A stretch of DNA of 64,000 nucleotides, taken from assembly GCF_029867415.1 (NCBI RefSeq), contig NC_081180.1, positions 145,948,731 to 146,012,730 on the forward strand, given 5' to 3'. Shown piece by piece: positions 46,281 to 58,150 of this stretch. Origin of the DNA: Vicia villosa. Lineage: Eukaryota; Streptophyta; Magnoliopsida; Fabales; Fabaceae. The translations under genes were made by a program, and so were the position numbers. The notes below the pieces were generated by a model that saw only the letters and a program-made list of their open reading frames with translations, was not told the origin of the DNA and did no database searches. Each line of letters starts with the position of its first letter. Position 1 is the stretch's first letter.

Positions 46281-47010
46281 TCACGAAGCAAAGCGGGCAG
46301 AAAAGACAAAGACATGTTTGTATAAATCTATGTGTGGATGTACTCTTAGGAAGACTAAAAAAACACTGACCACTATAAATCTACACAAGGCTAAAAAACC
46401 ACAATTACCCTTCTTACACACTACCCTAACCTTGTAGTCCTCATTCTTGACAAATGTTATCTCTCTTCCATTTAACACTGACCACTCCCTAATTGCATCT
46501 TTAAATTCAGACAGAGATTTGAATTCCATACCTAATTTGAATTGGAAGTCCTTGTTGAGCAGCTCACCTCTGAATTGCTCATACTTTGGCTTGGGGGTCT
46601 CTCATCCTTGTCACTTTCACTAGGGTCTGAACTATCTAGTTGTTTAATATCATAATCAACCTCTCTATTTCTAAATATATTTGCATTCCTCCTTGAAGAA
46701 GATCCCAACACAGATTTTGGAACCAGAACATTCATTTTGGAACTCTTCTTTATGGGTGACATCTTCTTAGGATCCTTGGATGCCATAATCTTAAACTTCA
46801 ATGATTTACCATTTACCTTAACCCTATTCCCACTAACAGGTATTTCTACTTCCACTCGCTCAAGTTGTTCATCTGCTACCTCACATTCTCTTTCTTTTTC
46901 ACTGTCATCAAGTCATATGTCATCATCTTCAGTACTGGCATCTTCGCTGCAATCATTAAACCTATCAACATCAGGGTTCAACACCTTGGTCCTCATGTCT
47001 TGAATCCCAT
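46281..47010 (-). pseudogene. Mutator-like element remnant, copy B
   Basis: The minus strand reads an acidic stretch (DRFNDCSEDASTEDDD), then VKVNGKSLKFKIMASKDPKK, SVLGSSSRRNANIFRN, a serine-rich segment, a stop at 46532, and the MuDR domain MEFKSLSEFKDAIREWSVLN, followed by GREITFVKNEDYKVRVVCKK and GNCGFLALC. It is a tandem paralogue of copy A, in the same orientation. The catalytic MULE domain and SWIM finger are absent from both. Its upstream end runs into a SINE-like head at 47040-47155. Confidence 0.75.
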
Positions 47011-47039
47011 ATTCTACCCAAATGTGACCATCCACTTTA

Positions 47040-47155
47040 CAAGACATGAGTGTATGGACTGACCCCACATGAATTGTTTGCACCCAGTGGGATTCAAATT
47101 TGAGACCTTGAGAGGAGCACACTCTCAAGACTCAAGCCTCAACTACTAGGCCAAC
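47040..47155 (-). mobile_element. tRNA-derived SINE-like head
   Basis: The minus strand shows TGGCCTAGTAGTTGAGG (47153-47137), a box A-like motif, and GGTCTCAAATTTGAATCCC (47107-47089), a box B-like motif, followed by ACTGGGTGCAAACAATT. This matches the head of legume tRNA-derived SINEs as I recall them. The tail cannot be delimited. Confidence 0.5.
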
Positions 47156-47445
47156 CCATGGAGGTTAAATGTCGACCGTTTTAGTTTACTCATTTTATGG
47201 TTTACAACTTCTATTTTTATTTTCAAAGTTTTTTGTTTAACTATGGTTCAGGGGTTATTTCAGATATGCATATCCAGATAAACCACATATTAATTTTTTT
47301 TTTTAAAAATAGGAAACTTTTCGGATGTGCATATTCGAAAATATCATTTTTATGTAAAATAATAGGGTTTGTCCGGAGACGCACCTCCGAAAAGTTCTCA
47401 ATTGACATGATAAGATTTCTAAGGTGCAAAGTGATCGAAGCCTAG

Positions 47446-47454
47446 TATAAATAG
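47446..47454 (+). promoter_or_regulatory. TATA box of the cassette ORF
   Basis: TATAAATAG lies 51 bp before the ATG at 47505 and is followed by a T-rich tract. Position and context fit a plant pol II core promoter. Confidence 0.5.
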
Positions 47455-47504
47455 GGTATATCTCATCCTTTTTTTTTTTTGTACAAAACACCCAATATCA
47501 GAAA

Positions 47505-47870
47505 ATGAATACATATCCCCACTTTATATTTATGTATTTCAATGGTGGAATGCTGCCACTTTAATTTAGGATTTGCGAGGACATAACTTGTGCCGATCTG
47601 ATAACCAAATTGAATAGGCTCCTACGATATCCAGAAAATCGACACGTTGTCAAACTCGAATATCGTTCACACTCGTTTGACAATAATGGAAAGATACAGT
47701 TCACCAACTTTGAACTGAAGACGGATGCAGATTTAGAGGTTATGTGGAGTACTTTTTGGCAATATGAAACAAAGAGTCTGATTGAAGTGGATGTGATGAT
47801 TGCAAGATTTGTCGACGGTATTATCAACATGTTGCAATGTCCGGAACTACCCATTTATAATGATGTGTAA
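47505..47870 (+). pseudogene. Small ORF of the palindrome cassette, one nonsense codon
   Basis: The ATG at 47505 reads MNTYPHFIFMYFNGGMLPL, an in-frame TAA at 47562, then CADLITKLNRLLRYPENRHV, VKLEYRSHSFDNNGKIQFTN and LKTDADLEVMWSTFWQYETK, ending at 47870 (LPIYNDV). Without the stop it would be about 121 residues. The DADLEVMW motif resembles N-terminal regions of legume Mutator-associated proteins that I recall, but I cannot name a function. The regular frame and the promoter suggest it was recently a gene. Confidence 0.5.
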
Positions 47871-48120
47871 TGTTAATTATCTATGTAATGTTGAGTGTTT
47901 TAATTTAATGTGTTGTTATGAATTTTCAATTTATCTATATTGGTTGTGTTTTCTATTTTTCATTTAAAGTTTCAGAGATATTTTCGGAGATATATTTCTA
48001 AAACATATCAGACATGAATTAGAAGATGTATCTTTGAACTAAACTTTAACAAAAATGAGACACGGTGTATTTGGAGATACATCCATGAACTATAAGGGCA
48101 TTTTTGGGTTTTCACCAGGG

Positions 48121-48715
48121 ATTGTCATAATGCACAAGGGTGAGAAAAGAAATTGCCTACGTATAAAAGCCTGTCCATCAAAATGATTGAAACTAACGCA
48201 ACAGAGAATTTATCAGTTATCACATTATTGTTGGATTTCCTATTTTTAGTACAGACAATTTCTCGACTGTTCAACTAAAAGGTTGTTGTTGAATCTTATA
48301 TCTCTTTGGAATGATGCAGTACTGATGAGTGGCTGGCATAAAAAAAATTGTATGCTACGCAAATACCAAGCTATGGTGGCCTTAAGAAGAAATACAATTC
48401 ACCATATTCAAAGAAAGTTGAAAAACAAGTTAGATAAAAACAAAAATGCAGGCAAAGACTCCTGATGGAGGAATAGATTAAAATGAAGAAATTTTAGTTT
48501 TGTTATTAATAACTGGAGGAACTACTTGCATTATTTTATTTCATCCACTGTAACTTAAGGAATTGAGATACAAAGATTTTTCAACAAGAAATCAATTTAC
48601 AAGTGTTGTTCGTTAGTCTCGGTAGAAGCTCACACGATTCCTTCACCTTTAACCTTCCATCCAGAATCAGGTCCCTGTTGCCAAACTCCTGGCTAGAGCT
48701 CTACTCCTGTATAAT
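48121..48715. other. Intergenic between the cassette and the MCCA 3' end
   Basis: No supported gene. A 60-codon ORF at 48283-48465 has no recognisable features. About 48560-48715 is the 3' untranslated part of the MCCA transcript (minus strand). Confidence 0.45.
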
Positions 48716-51700
48716 TTATTGATCCTGCCCAAACACAACTCTCAAGATGTGAAATGAACATTTACAGTACTGATTACCTTAGAGGTGTGGCCAAGTGACA
48801 AAGACGACACGGAGATATATTTATTGATAGTCAGCCATGCAGTGATGTAATGGAGCAAAATAAAAGAACCAATGATATTTCTAGTATACCTAGGCCATGG
48901 CCAATGTGAAGAATAGCAAAGACAATTGACTAACCTTTACGTTGAAGAGAACACTACCATCAGAAACCTGTCCCCCCACTGCAACTTGAAGCCCGTGGAC
49001 AAAGCCAGAAATTGGTGCCTTTACAATATGCTAGAGAAGTGCAAAATATTGTTGGTTATAACTTACTAAATAGATAAACAAAGACACCAAAGAGAGAAAT
49101 TTCCGACATTAACAGAGAAACAATACAAACCTCCATCTTCATCGCTTCTAATACTAACACGGGCTGGCCAACCTCTACTCTTGTCTCATTCTTTACTAGA
49201 ACCTTAACCACCAAGCCTGCCATGGGTGCCACAACAGCCCCTTGAGGAATGGTTGATGATTCAGATTGGGGTTTAAGTTGGGATTCATCATCCTCAGACA
49301 ACTTGAGGCCTATTTTCTCTCTGAAATAGTGATGAAAGGACCCTTGCCAAATATGAATATGCTTCGTTTGCTCCTGAATCCCAAGAGAAGGAAATCAACC
49401 AAGAGAATATAGCATCAATTTTTTTTACCAATCTACAGACACTCCAAAAGCATCTATGCAGAGGAAGGAAAATACCTTTGAGTATGCAGCAAGATTAATA
49501 TTGTTGATTACACCATCAGCTTCAACTCTAAAATGGTGATCTTTTACATATGTTGCCTTGACTTCTAAAACAGGGCTTCCATTTTCTTCTGTCTGGAAAT
49601 ATACAATAACATCTTGACTCAACTTTTTAGAGAATTTTGGCATAATAAACCATGGAAAAAAAATTACTGATTCACATGTTATATGTTAGGTGATACCTCA
49701 ATCAGGTATCTCCCATCAGGTTGGTAAGTGATAGTAAGCTTCAGGATCTTTGAGCTACCACTATCATATTCATTATCCCACTCAAGTTCTATTGTCCGCT
49801 TAGCTTGATGATGGACTCTAAAAGGTGGTGAAGCATACCATATAGGGAGTAAGTTGCTGCCACCTGAACATACTGACAGATGTAATTTACCTAAAAAACA
49901 CAACAACTCAGAACATTATACAGCAAGAATAGGACAATACCAGGTTTTCTTTTAGCTGATGTGAAATGCTCTTTCTCAATGAGACATGCAACCACAAGGG
50001 ATGCACTGCGTCTAGCAGCCTCATATGCTTCTTTGGCAGATTCTGAATTTTTAGCATCCACAAATAGATCTTCTTTGTAATTATCAATAAAATGAGTCTC
50101 CACATTTCCATTTTCAAATGCCCAGTGATTAACGAGCTTTTGAAGAAAGTTGACATTGGTTGGTAGACCTGCAACCTGTGCAAGATGTTAGAAACTTACA
50201 CATGGAGCATGATTTCAAAAAGATATATGCAGCTAGAAATTATAATTGATTAAGGATTACTTAAATTTCATTCTTCTACAGGAAGTAGTGGAAAATGTTT
50301 AACTTTCTTACATATCTAACACTATTCCACCCCATCGTGTTCAACCTCGGTCCCAAAGATGACAAATACAAGGTCTAATAAAGGACAAATTGTATAGCAT
50401 CTCAATATGAAAAAGCAGTCAATTTACTAAATAAACCTCAATCATGATCACAATTATATCACATTCCTATATCAAAATTAACATGAAAATTAAGCATACT
50501 AACCTGAAAGTTTGACAAACTATCCTTCAGTTTGACCAATGCTGCAGCACGATTTTCTCCCCGCACCACAAGCTTAGCAATCATTGGATCATAGTGCATG
50601 CTAACAGCATCTCCTTCTCTAACCCCAGTATCCACCCGGACTGCCAAGATAGTAAATTTTTTCAGTTAGTATAAAAGAAAGTATCTTGGAGTTTCATGTT
50701 CGTCCACAGTAGAAAATAGGATAAATTTTCAGATTGACCATAAAAATTACTAGGTTAACTTTGCACAACTGACCCCCTGATGAGTCCGGAATGCGATAAT
50801 GGTGCAATACTCCAGTTGCTGGTAGAAACCCTTTTGGAACATTTTCAGCATAGATTCGAGCTTCAAAAGCATGACCTGCTTCCACAACAGAGAATTATGA
50901 TATAGATCAACTTCAAAGTGTAGGCATAACAGAGTTTCACACACATATTCACAATAGTATAATAAATAATTAACAAGCTCAAAATCATTAGCAAATGACT
51001 TATACAACCTTCTATATGATCTCATTTTCAGAAAACCAATTCTTTTTATGTCATTCTTAAGTAGGTTACAGAGGATATCACTAAGATGGCTTTCTCCAGC
51101 AATTAGTCATTAATACTAAATAGTAGTAAGAATTTATTTTTCTCCAGGCATAGTATTTGTCAAAATTTAGGAGTAAGTCAACTACAGAAAACTTTCTTAA
51201 GCTAATATTTTCTCTTTGCATCTTGAGAGAAACTAACCAAAATTAGAAGAGCATACTTAAGTCAACCACAGATCTGTAGAATTGTCAATTTCAGTTCATT
51301 AAGTTTAATATAAAATTAAACAGTGTCAACCTAAAAAGTCCCTCGCCCACATATTAATTAAACAGGAGGGGGACTAAGATATTAACCCCTACCCAGCACC
51401 AAAAGAAAAGAGAAAAGGAAAAACCAAATCACCTAATATTGGTATCTGTGATTGATTCAACGGAAGAGGGTCTCCATTGGCAACATGGATTTGCCATTCA
51501 ACAAGATCTTGACCAACAATCATCTCTGTGACAGGATGTTCGACCTGTACTAACATGCCCCATGTTATATTTCGTAAGCCACAATTCTAGTACGAAATGA
51601 CAGTAAATATCAATCCAAGCACCTGAAGACGGGTATTCATCTCCATAAAGTAAAACTGGCCAGAGACTGTATCAACTATAAACTCCACTGTCCCAGCATT

Positions 51701-54692
51701 GTAATAGTTAACTGCCTTCAGTCATCAGAAAGAAACACGAAATCAGTAAATGCTATCGAATAGAATGAAAATATTCAAGCCACGTTAAGTTATGCGAAAG
51801 GAAAAGGATAAAGGGAAATTGCTCCTAATTTCTCAAAAATATTTTAATAAAGTTTTCATATTAGTAATTACAATTTAAAAGTAAATCAGGCAAGACATGT
51901 GCATGGGTTTAGCATAAAGAAGCGTACATAACCATACCAGATGCTCAAAAAGCAGAAAAATAAAGCATAAAAATTAAAGCCAAACAATTTCATAAAAACT
52001 GTCGAAGATAATTGTTAATATGCCAAAATAGAACGGAAACAGAAACCTAAAAAATAGCACCCAAATGACTGAATGAAACCAAATCAAAAGTAATGACTAC
52101 AAGGGTGCGGAGTCAAGGCTCTTCAAAGGAAGATGGTCCTGTCACACAGCCCAAATTAGGAAGTTCTTCCTCTTCTCCCTCACGCTGCACTAACCTCCTC
52201 TCATCACACTTTTCATTTTTCTTAATATACCCTCTACACTCTACTAGAATTATAACTTTGCTGACTTAAATACCAGTCCTAAAAGATACCATATAACTAT
52301 TTATAAACTGTTAACCAATTAACTATATAAATAAATTAATTCAGAGACAAATTATAAATACTATGCATGTATTATATAAATAAATAAATAAACCTTATTG
52401 CTAAAACTCATATGAAACTTCCTTGTTGAAAATTTTAAGCATGGAATTTTAACATTCTGTGATGTTCTCATCTTAAGCTTTGAAAGCATAGAAAAGAAAC
52501 TAATCCAGTCATGAATGCAACTTATCTAAAAGTTTTCATTCTTGGTAGAAGCCAACAAACCAACGACTTCAGATTCGTCAAGGATTAATGAAGCAATAAC
52601 AAGTGGTTGAGAAAATACTAGTTAGCATTTTGAAACCAAATGATCTTACCTTTGCTGCAGAAACAGCAGCTTGACCTAAGTGTGCTCGAAACTCAGCAGA
52701 AATGTTTGGCTGCAAATGTGTAATTACAAGTTCACAACTCCAGCTATACTTTTAAGCAAAATATATAGTTTGTGGAATGTAAGTCTTACAGCTGGAGCTT
52801 CTTCAATTATTTTTTGGTGTCTTCTCTGCACACTGCAGTCTCTCTCATTCAAATGCACAACATTCCCATGCTTATCCCCAAATATCTACGATGTCAAACA
52901 AAAAAAAGCATATAAGATCAAATCCAAGTCAGATGGTCACAATCTGAATTCCCATGTTCCCAATAAGTTCTGAAGAACTGGAAAAAAAAAAAAAAAGTCT
53001 CAGGACTGAATGTCCACTATGAGGCACTTCAAAATTTTCAGAAGAAAAGTAAGCAGCCAGTGAAGCTTCTAGGAGAAATACAGTAGCAGAATGAGTGAAT
53101 AGAACAATATAATTACTTGGACTTCTATGTGCCTCGGCTGTGTAATATACTTCTCCAGCAAAATTGTATTGACACCGAAAGAAGCAGCTGCTTCACGTTG
53201 AGCTGCAAGGAATGATTCAACAAATTCATCTGGAGTGTGCACAATCCTCATACCCTACAATATTCACATCTTACAAATTTCAATATGATAAAATTATAAC
53301 CTCATGAGCAACAACAATAGTCTTTATTGATCTCTTTCTCATCTGTTATCACAACAAAAGAAATGTGAGATTCTTAGAATAGATTTTCAACTCTTACACA
53401 TGGAGAAACCTAAAAGTGTAATCACGCATTACAGTAAACATATTCATCATGTTATCATCAATACATGAAAACTGGATAGGTAAGGTTCAAAGAATCATAA
53501 CTACACCATAAAATAAGCGATCCAAGACAAGAACCATAAAACAATGTGAAAACCTACAACGAATTAGACAAATAGCACAAGCAATAGACTTTCCAAAATG
53601 GCCACACATATTCATTCAATACTATGATCATCCAGCTCAGAGAATAAATCAGTAAATTGAGTATAATGGAAAGAAAAGTAGCACATCCCTAAATCAAAAG
53701 ATCGTAAAATAGCGAAAGAGATTAACTAGAAGGGGAATAAGTACATGAAGGTAGCACTAGGAAGCACCTTTCCTCCACCTCCATGGGTTGGCTTTATGAG
53801 AACTGGATACCCAATCTGATCAGCCTCCAACTTCATTTTATCAATATCTTGTTCATCTCCATGATATCCAGGCACAAGTGGCACCCCAGCCGCCCCCATT
53901 ATTCTCTTTGACGCACTAATTAGTCCATTCCAAACAAAACAGATCAGCTAATAATTCTTCATACAGACACCATACATTACACTAAGCCCTAAACTCTAGT
54001 AATACATTACACCATACATTACACTAAGCCCTAAACTCTAGTAATACATTACACCATACAGGCCATGGTTGAGATAAATATGCAAAAACTATAAATTGAA
54101 AATATCCAGGGTTGTACCTCTTGTCACCCATATCTCGGATTGCAGATGCCGGAGGTCCAATGAAAGTAATACCTTTATGATGACAGAGTTGAGCAAAATC
54201 AGCACTTTCCGATAGGAATCCATATCCAGGGTGGATAGCCTAATCAATCAATCACACAATTACACTTCAAATTTCAATCAATCATTACGAATTAAGAAAG
54301 GAAGTGAATTGAACTGAAAAATGTTGATGATTAGTAATTACTACCTGAGCACCGGAACGCAAAGCAGCATCGATAATGGAGGAAGAGTTGAGGTAACTGA
54401 GACGAGGAGGTGGAGGACCGATTCGTATGGCTTCATCGGAAGATGCCACGTGGAGGGAGTCTCTGTCAGCGTCGCTGTAAACGGCGACGGTTTTGATTCC
54501 GAGTCTGTTAGCGGTTCTGGCGATCCTGCAAGCTATTTCGCCTCTGTTTGCTATTAGAATTTTGTTAATGCGTTCTGGTTTGTTCGGTTGTTCAGAGAAA
54601 GCGCGTGTGCACCACACGTGGCACTTTGAGCATGTGAGGTTTGTCTTGATTTTGGTAGCGTCTCGGCGGAGTAATAAGAAAGAAGAAGCCAT
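48716..54692 (-). CDS. MCCA: Methylcrotonoyl-CoA carboxylase subunit alpha, mitochondrial
   Basis: MCCA carboxylates biotin with ATP and bicarbonate, for conversion of 3-methylcrotonyl-CoA to 3-methylglutaconyl-CoA in leucine breakdown. Sixteen exons: 54692-54345, 54239-54118, 53915-53768, 53254-53117, 52885-52790, 52709-52650, 51715-51623, 51544-51433, 50875-50774, 50640-50504, 50175-49941, 49863-49697, 49592-49476, 49373-49131, 49030-48935, 48724-48716. They join in frame to 2223 bp, 740 residues, near the usual 730-740. All introns are GT-AG. Residues 1-40 are a basic transit peptide. KILIANRGE (44-52) opens the biotin carboxylase domain, HGGGGK (201-206) is the ATP-grasp loop, and [12 protein letters not shown] (329-340) is the catalytic strand. 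The biotinyl site EAMKME has Lys704. The last exon is only GATCAATAA (Asp-Gln-stop). No disabling change seen. Confidence 0.96.
53970..54053. repeat. 42-bp perfect tandem duplication in MCCA intron 2
   Basis: CCATACATTACACTAAGCCC...AATACATTACA is present twice head-to-tail (53970-54011, 54012-54053), inside the intron between exons 2 and 3. It leaves the splice sites untouched. Confidence 0.93.
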
Positions 54693-54719
54693 GTTACATA
54701 GTCGTTGAAGAAAGGAGTG

Positions 54720-55690
54720 AAATGAGTGAATTTATGATTACAAGTGTGTTTGGATTGTTACGGAACTTGACAGAATGTCGTCGTGGATGATAAGTGCGAT
54801 GCGCTGTATTGATGTATAATAATGGTAATGTAATCTTACATGGATAAGGACGATATTCCTAATTGAGTATGTGAGAAACTAAAACGATAAAAAAATGGAG
54901 GACAAATGGAAAGAGAAGAAGTATGGAAAAAATAAATGATTATTTAAGAGAAATGATAGAATCACACCACAATGTTTATAAATTATACCATGTACAAAGC
55001 TTAAAAAATAGAGAAAAGATATTTGTAAACTATTTTTCTAACATTTACACTGTAATACATATAAAATTATTCTTTTAATAATTTATTCAGCCTTAATTAT
55101 TGTGCAAGAGCATTTTGTTTTATAATTCCAGTGTCAAAATAACAATTGCTGTAAAAAATATTTAGAAAAATACTTATATATTACCCGCCAATAAAATATA
55201 TATAGACTAAAATCATATTAACTAACTAAATCACGTTGATATTCATGGTGCTGTTTGGTCATGCTTAATAAGCATACCATCAATTTTGGAAAATTGACTT
55301 TTCATACATTTTTTTAGGCTTTTAGACCTCTAGTTAAATATTCAAACATTAAAACTTCTGGAAAAAAAAAACCATTTTAGGTTCTTATCAGAAATTTCTG
55401 ACTCGAGGGGAGGGGGTAGTGTGTGTGTTAAATTTTGTAAAAATATTTGAAGAAAGTAAATATTTTTGAAAAAATTAAGGAATATTTTAGAATATTATCA
55501 TATATTTCATTTCAGGGTATACATACAAATGGGGTATGAAAACTAATTTTCTCAAATCTGTCTTGTATAATGCCAAAATGCCTACTTTAAAACAGGTCTG
55601 AAATTATTGGGCTTTTTATTTGTGAAAGTCCATTTATTGAAACAGTTAAATTTAGATAATTTATTTATGGATCCTCAACTTTTTTGGACA
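54720..55690. other. Upstream region of MCCA
   Basis: This holds the MCCA promoter and leader on the minus strand (54693 upward). No clear TATA box is seen. The rest is AT-rich with no supported gene. Confidence 0.4.
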
Positions 55691-55736
55691 CTCAAGGCGA
55701 AAATACTAAAATATTCTTATATTTTAGAAATACAAC

Positions 55737-56603
55737 TAGGGGTGCTCGCGGTGCGGTTTGGGCGATTTTAACGAAAAAAATCATCCGAACCGCAAGAGAA
55801 AAAATAGTGCGGTTTGGTTTGGTTCGGTTGACTTTTAAAAAAAATTCGAACCAAATCAAATCAAACCAAACTAATGCGGTTTGGTTTGGTTCGGTTGGTT
55901 CCATACATACACATATATATATGACAACATAATTTTATATTTAAACATTTATACACTAACAAATAACAACAAAAATCGTCATATTTTGACAATAATTTTC
56001 CATGTAATATGTAAAAATTAAATTAGACAAAAGTGGAATATTAAACATAAAATAATAGCATAAAACAATATAAAATTATTATAATGAAAAAAAAATAGAA
56101 GAGACAAAAGATTAGTGAAGGTGAAAAGAAAAAGAAAATGTGTTGAGAGATTAGAGAAGAAGATGTGCGATAAAAATGAAACTGAAATACATAACATTTA
56201 CATAAAAATGAGAAGGTGAAAAAGAAAGAATATAGGAGAGTAAAGATTATAGAAGAAGAGGGAAGATGTATGTGGCAAAGAAGGTGAAATAATGTTATTA
56301 GAAATTTGAGAAGATCGAGACTGAAATTATATGTGTAAGGATGAGAAAATTGTTCGTATTCATAAGGCTAATGTATAATAGGTTTAATTTTGGGTTGAAT
56401 GTGAGTTAAGTAAAATTTAGGTTGTAACATAATGCGGTTTGATTCGGTTTACAAAATACAAACCGCAAACCGAACCGAACCATGTGGTTTTGTTAAAAAA
56501 TGACCCAAACTAATCCGAACCAAATGCGTTTTTTTGCGGTTTCGATTTGGTTTGGTTTGGTTTGCGGTTTCCTATTGGGTTGGTTTGGTTTTGAGCACCC
56601 CTA
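55737..56603. mobile_element. hAT-like non-autonomous element, 867 bp
   Basis: AATACAAC occurs at 55729-55736 and 56604-56611, a perfect 8-bp duplication. The left end TAGGGGTGCTCGCGGTGCGG and the complement of the right end TAGGGGTGCTCAAAACCAAA are inverted repeats. GCGGTTTGGTTTGGTTCGGTTTG-like motifs lie in opposite orientations near both ends. The middle is AT-rich without an ORF. Superfamily from the 8-bp duplication and termini. Confidence 0.88.
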
Positions 56604-56884
56604 AATACAACTCCGAAATCATCTTTTTTTTTTTAAAAAAAGTTGATTTCGGAAGTGCGTTTCCGAAAACACAAAAAAAAAAAGTGTTTATGGAGATGCA
56701 TTTTCGAAATCACCTTTTTTTTTGTGGAGAGGGGATGTCTTTAGAGATGTATATCCGAAAAATTTCAATTTTTGGTCTTGGAATATTTCGGATATGCATA
56801 TCCGAAAAAGTTTAATAATTATTAAAAATTAAAATCAAGGAATCAATATAATTAATTGTATTAATTAAAATATATTATTAAATA

Positions 56885-57030
56885 CTACCTCCGTTCCTTT
56901 TTATAAGAGACAAGTCATTTTTTAGGTTCATTGAATAACTAATGTATTTGGTCTCTTTATAGACTAGATACATTGATTATTCAATGAATTTAAAAAGTGA
57001 AATTTCTCTTATAAAAAGGAACGGAGGTAG
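56885..57030. mobile_element. Stowaway-like MITE, 146 bp
   Basis: CTACCTCCGTTCCTTTTTAT at the left and its exact complement at the right, flanked by TA at 56883-56884 and 57031-57032. The interior also pairs (CATTGAATAA with TTATTCAATG), so nearly the whole element folds into one hairpin. Confidence 0.92.
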
Positions 57031-57421
57031 TATATATCATTATAATCAAGATATAATAATAATATTAGCCTAATAAATATTTTAATTAACACCTTATTTA
57101 CTATTTTTTTTTATGATACATAAAGAAATTATTTGAAAAACTAATTAATTCAAAATTTATATTAAAATAAGAATAAAGTAGTAAATAATTTTATTCTTAT
57201 TTGGTCTCTTTTATTTTAAATTTTTGTTGAATAATTATTAATATATTCATTTTCTATATAATTATAATTATATTGTATTAGTTATAATTTTAGTAATTAT
57301 TAATATGAAATTTATCAAAAAATATTAAATTTTTATGAGTTTCTTTTTTAAATTTATAATTGGAATTAAAAAAGAAATATCTACAGTATAATTATCATTA
57401 TTATTATTCATAACTTATAAA

Positions 57422-58150
57422 TTATATCAATTTTATGATATTTGAATTAATCAATATAGTTGTGAGGCCCACTCGGGTAACAGTGAGGCCCGCTCGAATA
57501 ACGGTGTCGGGAGCAGCCTCAAGCGGAGACCTCAGTATCATCTGCACACGTCCAAATTGCCTCATGTACCGCTCCGGCAAATATCTGACCATGGTGTTGG
57601 TCCCACATGCCAACCATCCAGAGTATAGAGCGATGCGGTCAAATGAGACAACATGACGGTAATCAGTGAAGGGTGTCTAATGGATGTCGTCGTGCACAGT
57701 GCGGTCCAGGTACCCGCGATATGTACCCATTGTGTTATTCTCCCTTTGGAGGACGCATCGTGCGGCCTGGACATGGCGCATTCGTATGCAGGATCAATGA
57801 CGAAGCCGTGGATGCGGTGGAAGTATGAAATGATCCAGCCCTGAAACACAAATACGATACGATAATATAATATGTGAAATAATATTGAAAAAAAATATTA
57901 AATGTGAAATAATAATATGATAATATTGAATAGTTAATGTGAAATAATATTGAAATAATACGATAGGATAATATAATATGTTGAAAAAAATATGAACCAT
58001 AATTAAATGTGAAATAATTAATAAGAAACGTACCGTCAGAAGGCGCCTCATCCGTTTGGACGGGTACTCGACTCCGTCCTCGTGTCGATGCTAACTCTGA
58101 GGTCCGCTCGCGTCGAGCCGATGCGGTATGGGTTTCCCTACCCTGTCTAA
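57422..58150 (-). pseudogene. Plant mobile domain (MAIL1/MAIN, PP7-long-form-like) remnant
   Basis: A minus-strand exon of about 58150-58042 (HTASARRERTSELAST...QTDEAPSDG) ends at a GACG/GTACGT donor. After an AT-rich intron, 57842 leftward reads QGWIISYFHRIHGFVIDPAY, then a frame break, then ACGTNTMVRYLPERYMRQFG, followed by VQMILRSPLEAAPDTV. HGF, YSGW-like, VRYLPERxxRQFG and the following IP/IL motif are characteristic of the plant mobile domain, a fold found in Mutator and gypsy elements and in a few host genes. The N-terminal half of the domain is missing and the frame is broken. Confidence 0.7.

Larger units (their letters stand above)
47240..48120 (+). mobile_element. Palindrome-flanked ORF cassette
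   Basis: Self-complementary motifs with a TGCA-like core occur at 47264-47278, 47318-47341 (TTTTCGGATGTGCATATTCG...) and 47372-47393 before the ORF. Diverged forms occur at about 47967-47990 and 48057-48084 after it. Between them are a TATA box (47446-47454) and an ORF (47505-47870). The same motif family surrounds the plant-mobile-domain remnant at 56.6-58.8 kb, so I infer a common transposon family, possibly Mutator-like. Termini and target duplication are not resolved. Confidence 0.5.

Noticed and set aside
47137..47153. A functional tRNA gene at the box A/box B pair
   Set aside because: No complete cloverleaf: acceptor and anticodon stems cannot be formed, and the sequence continues as in SINEs.
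55692..55932. ORFs rich in Asn/Gln/Thr on both strands
   Set aside because: They lie in the GGTTTGGTTCGG subterminal repeats of the hAT element.
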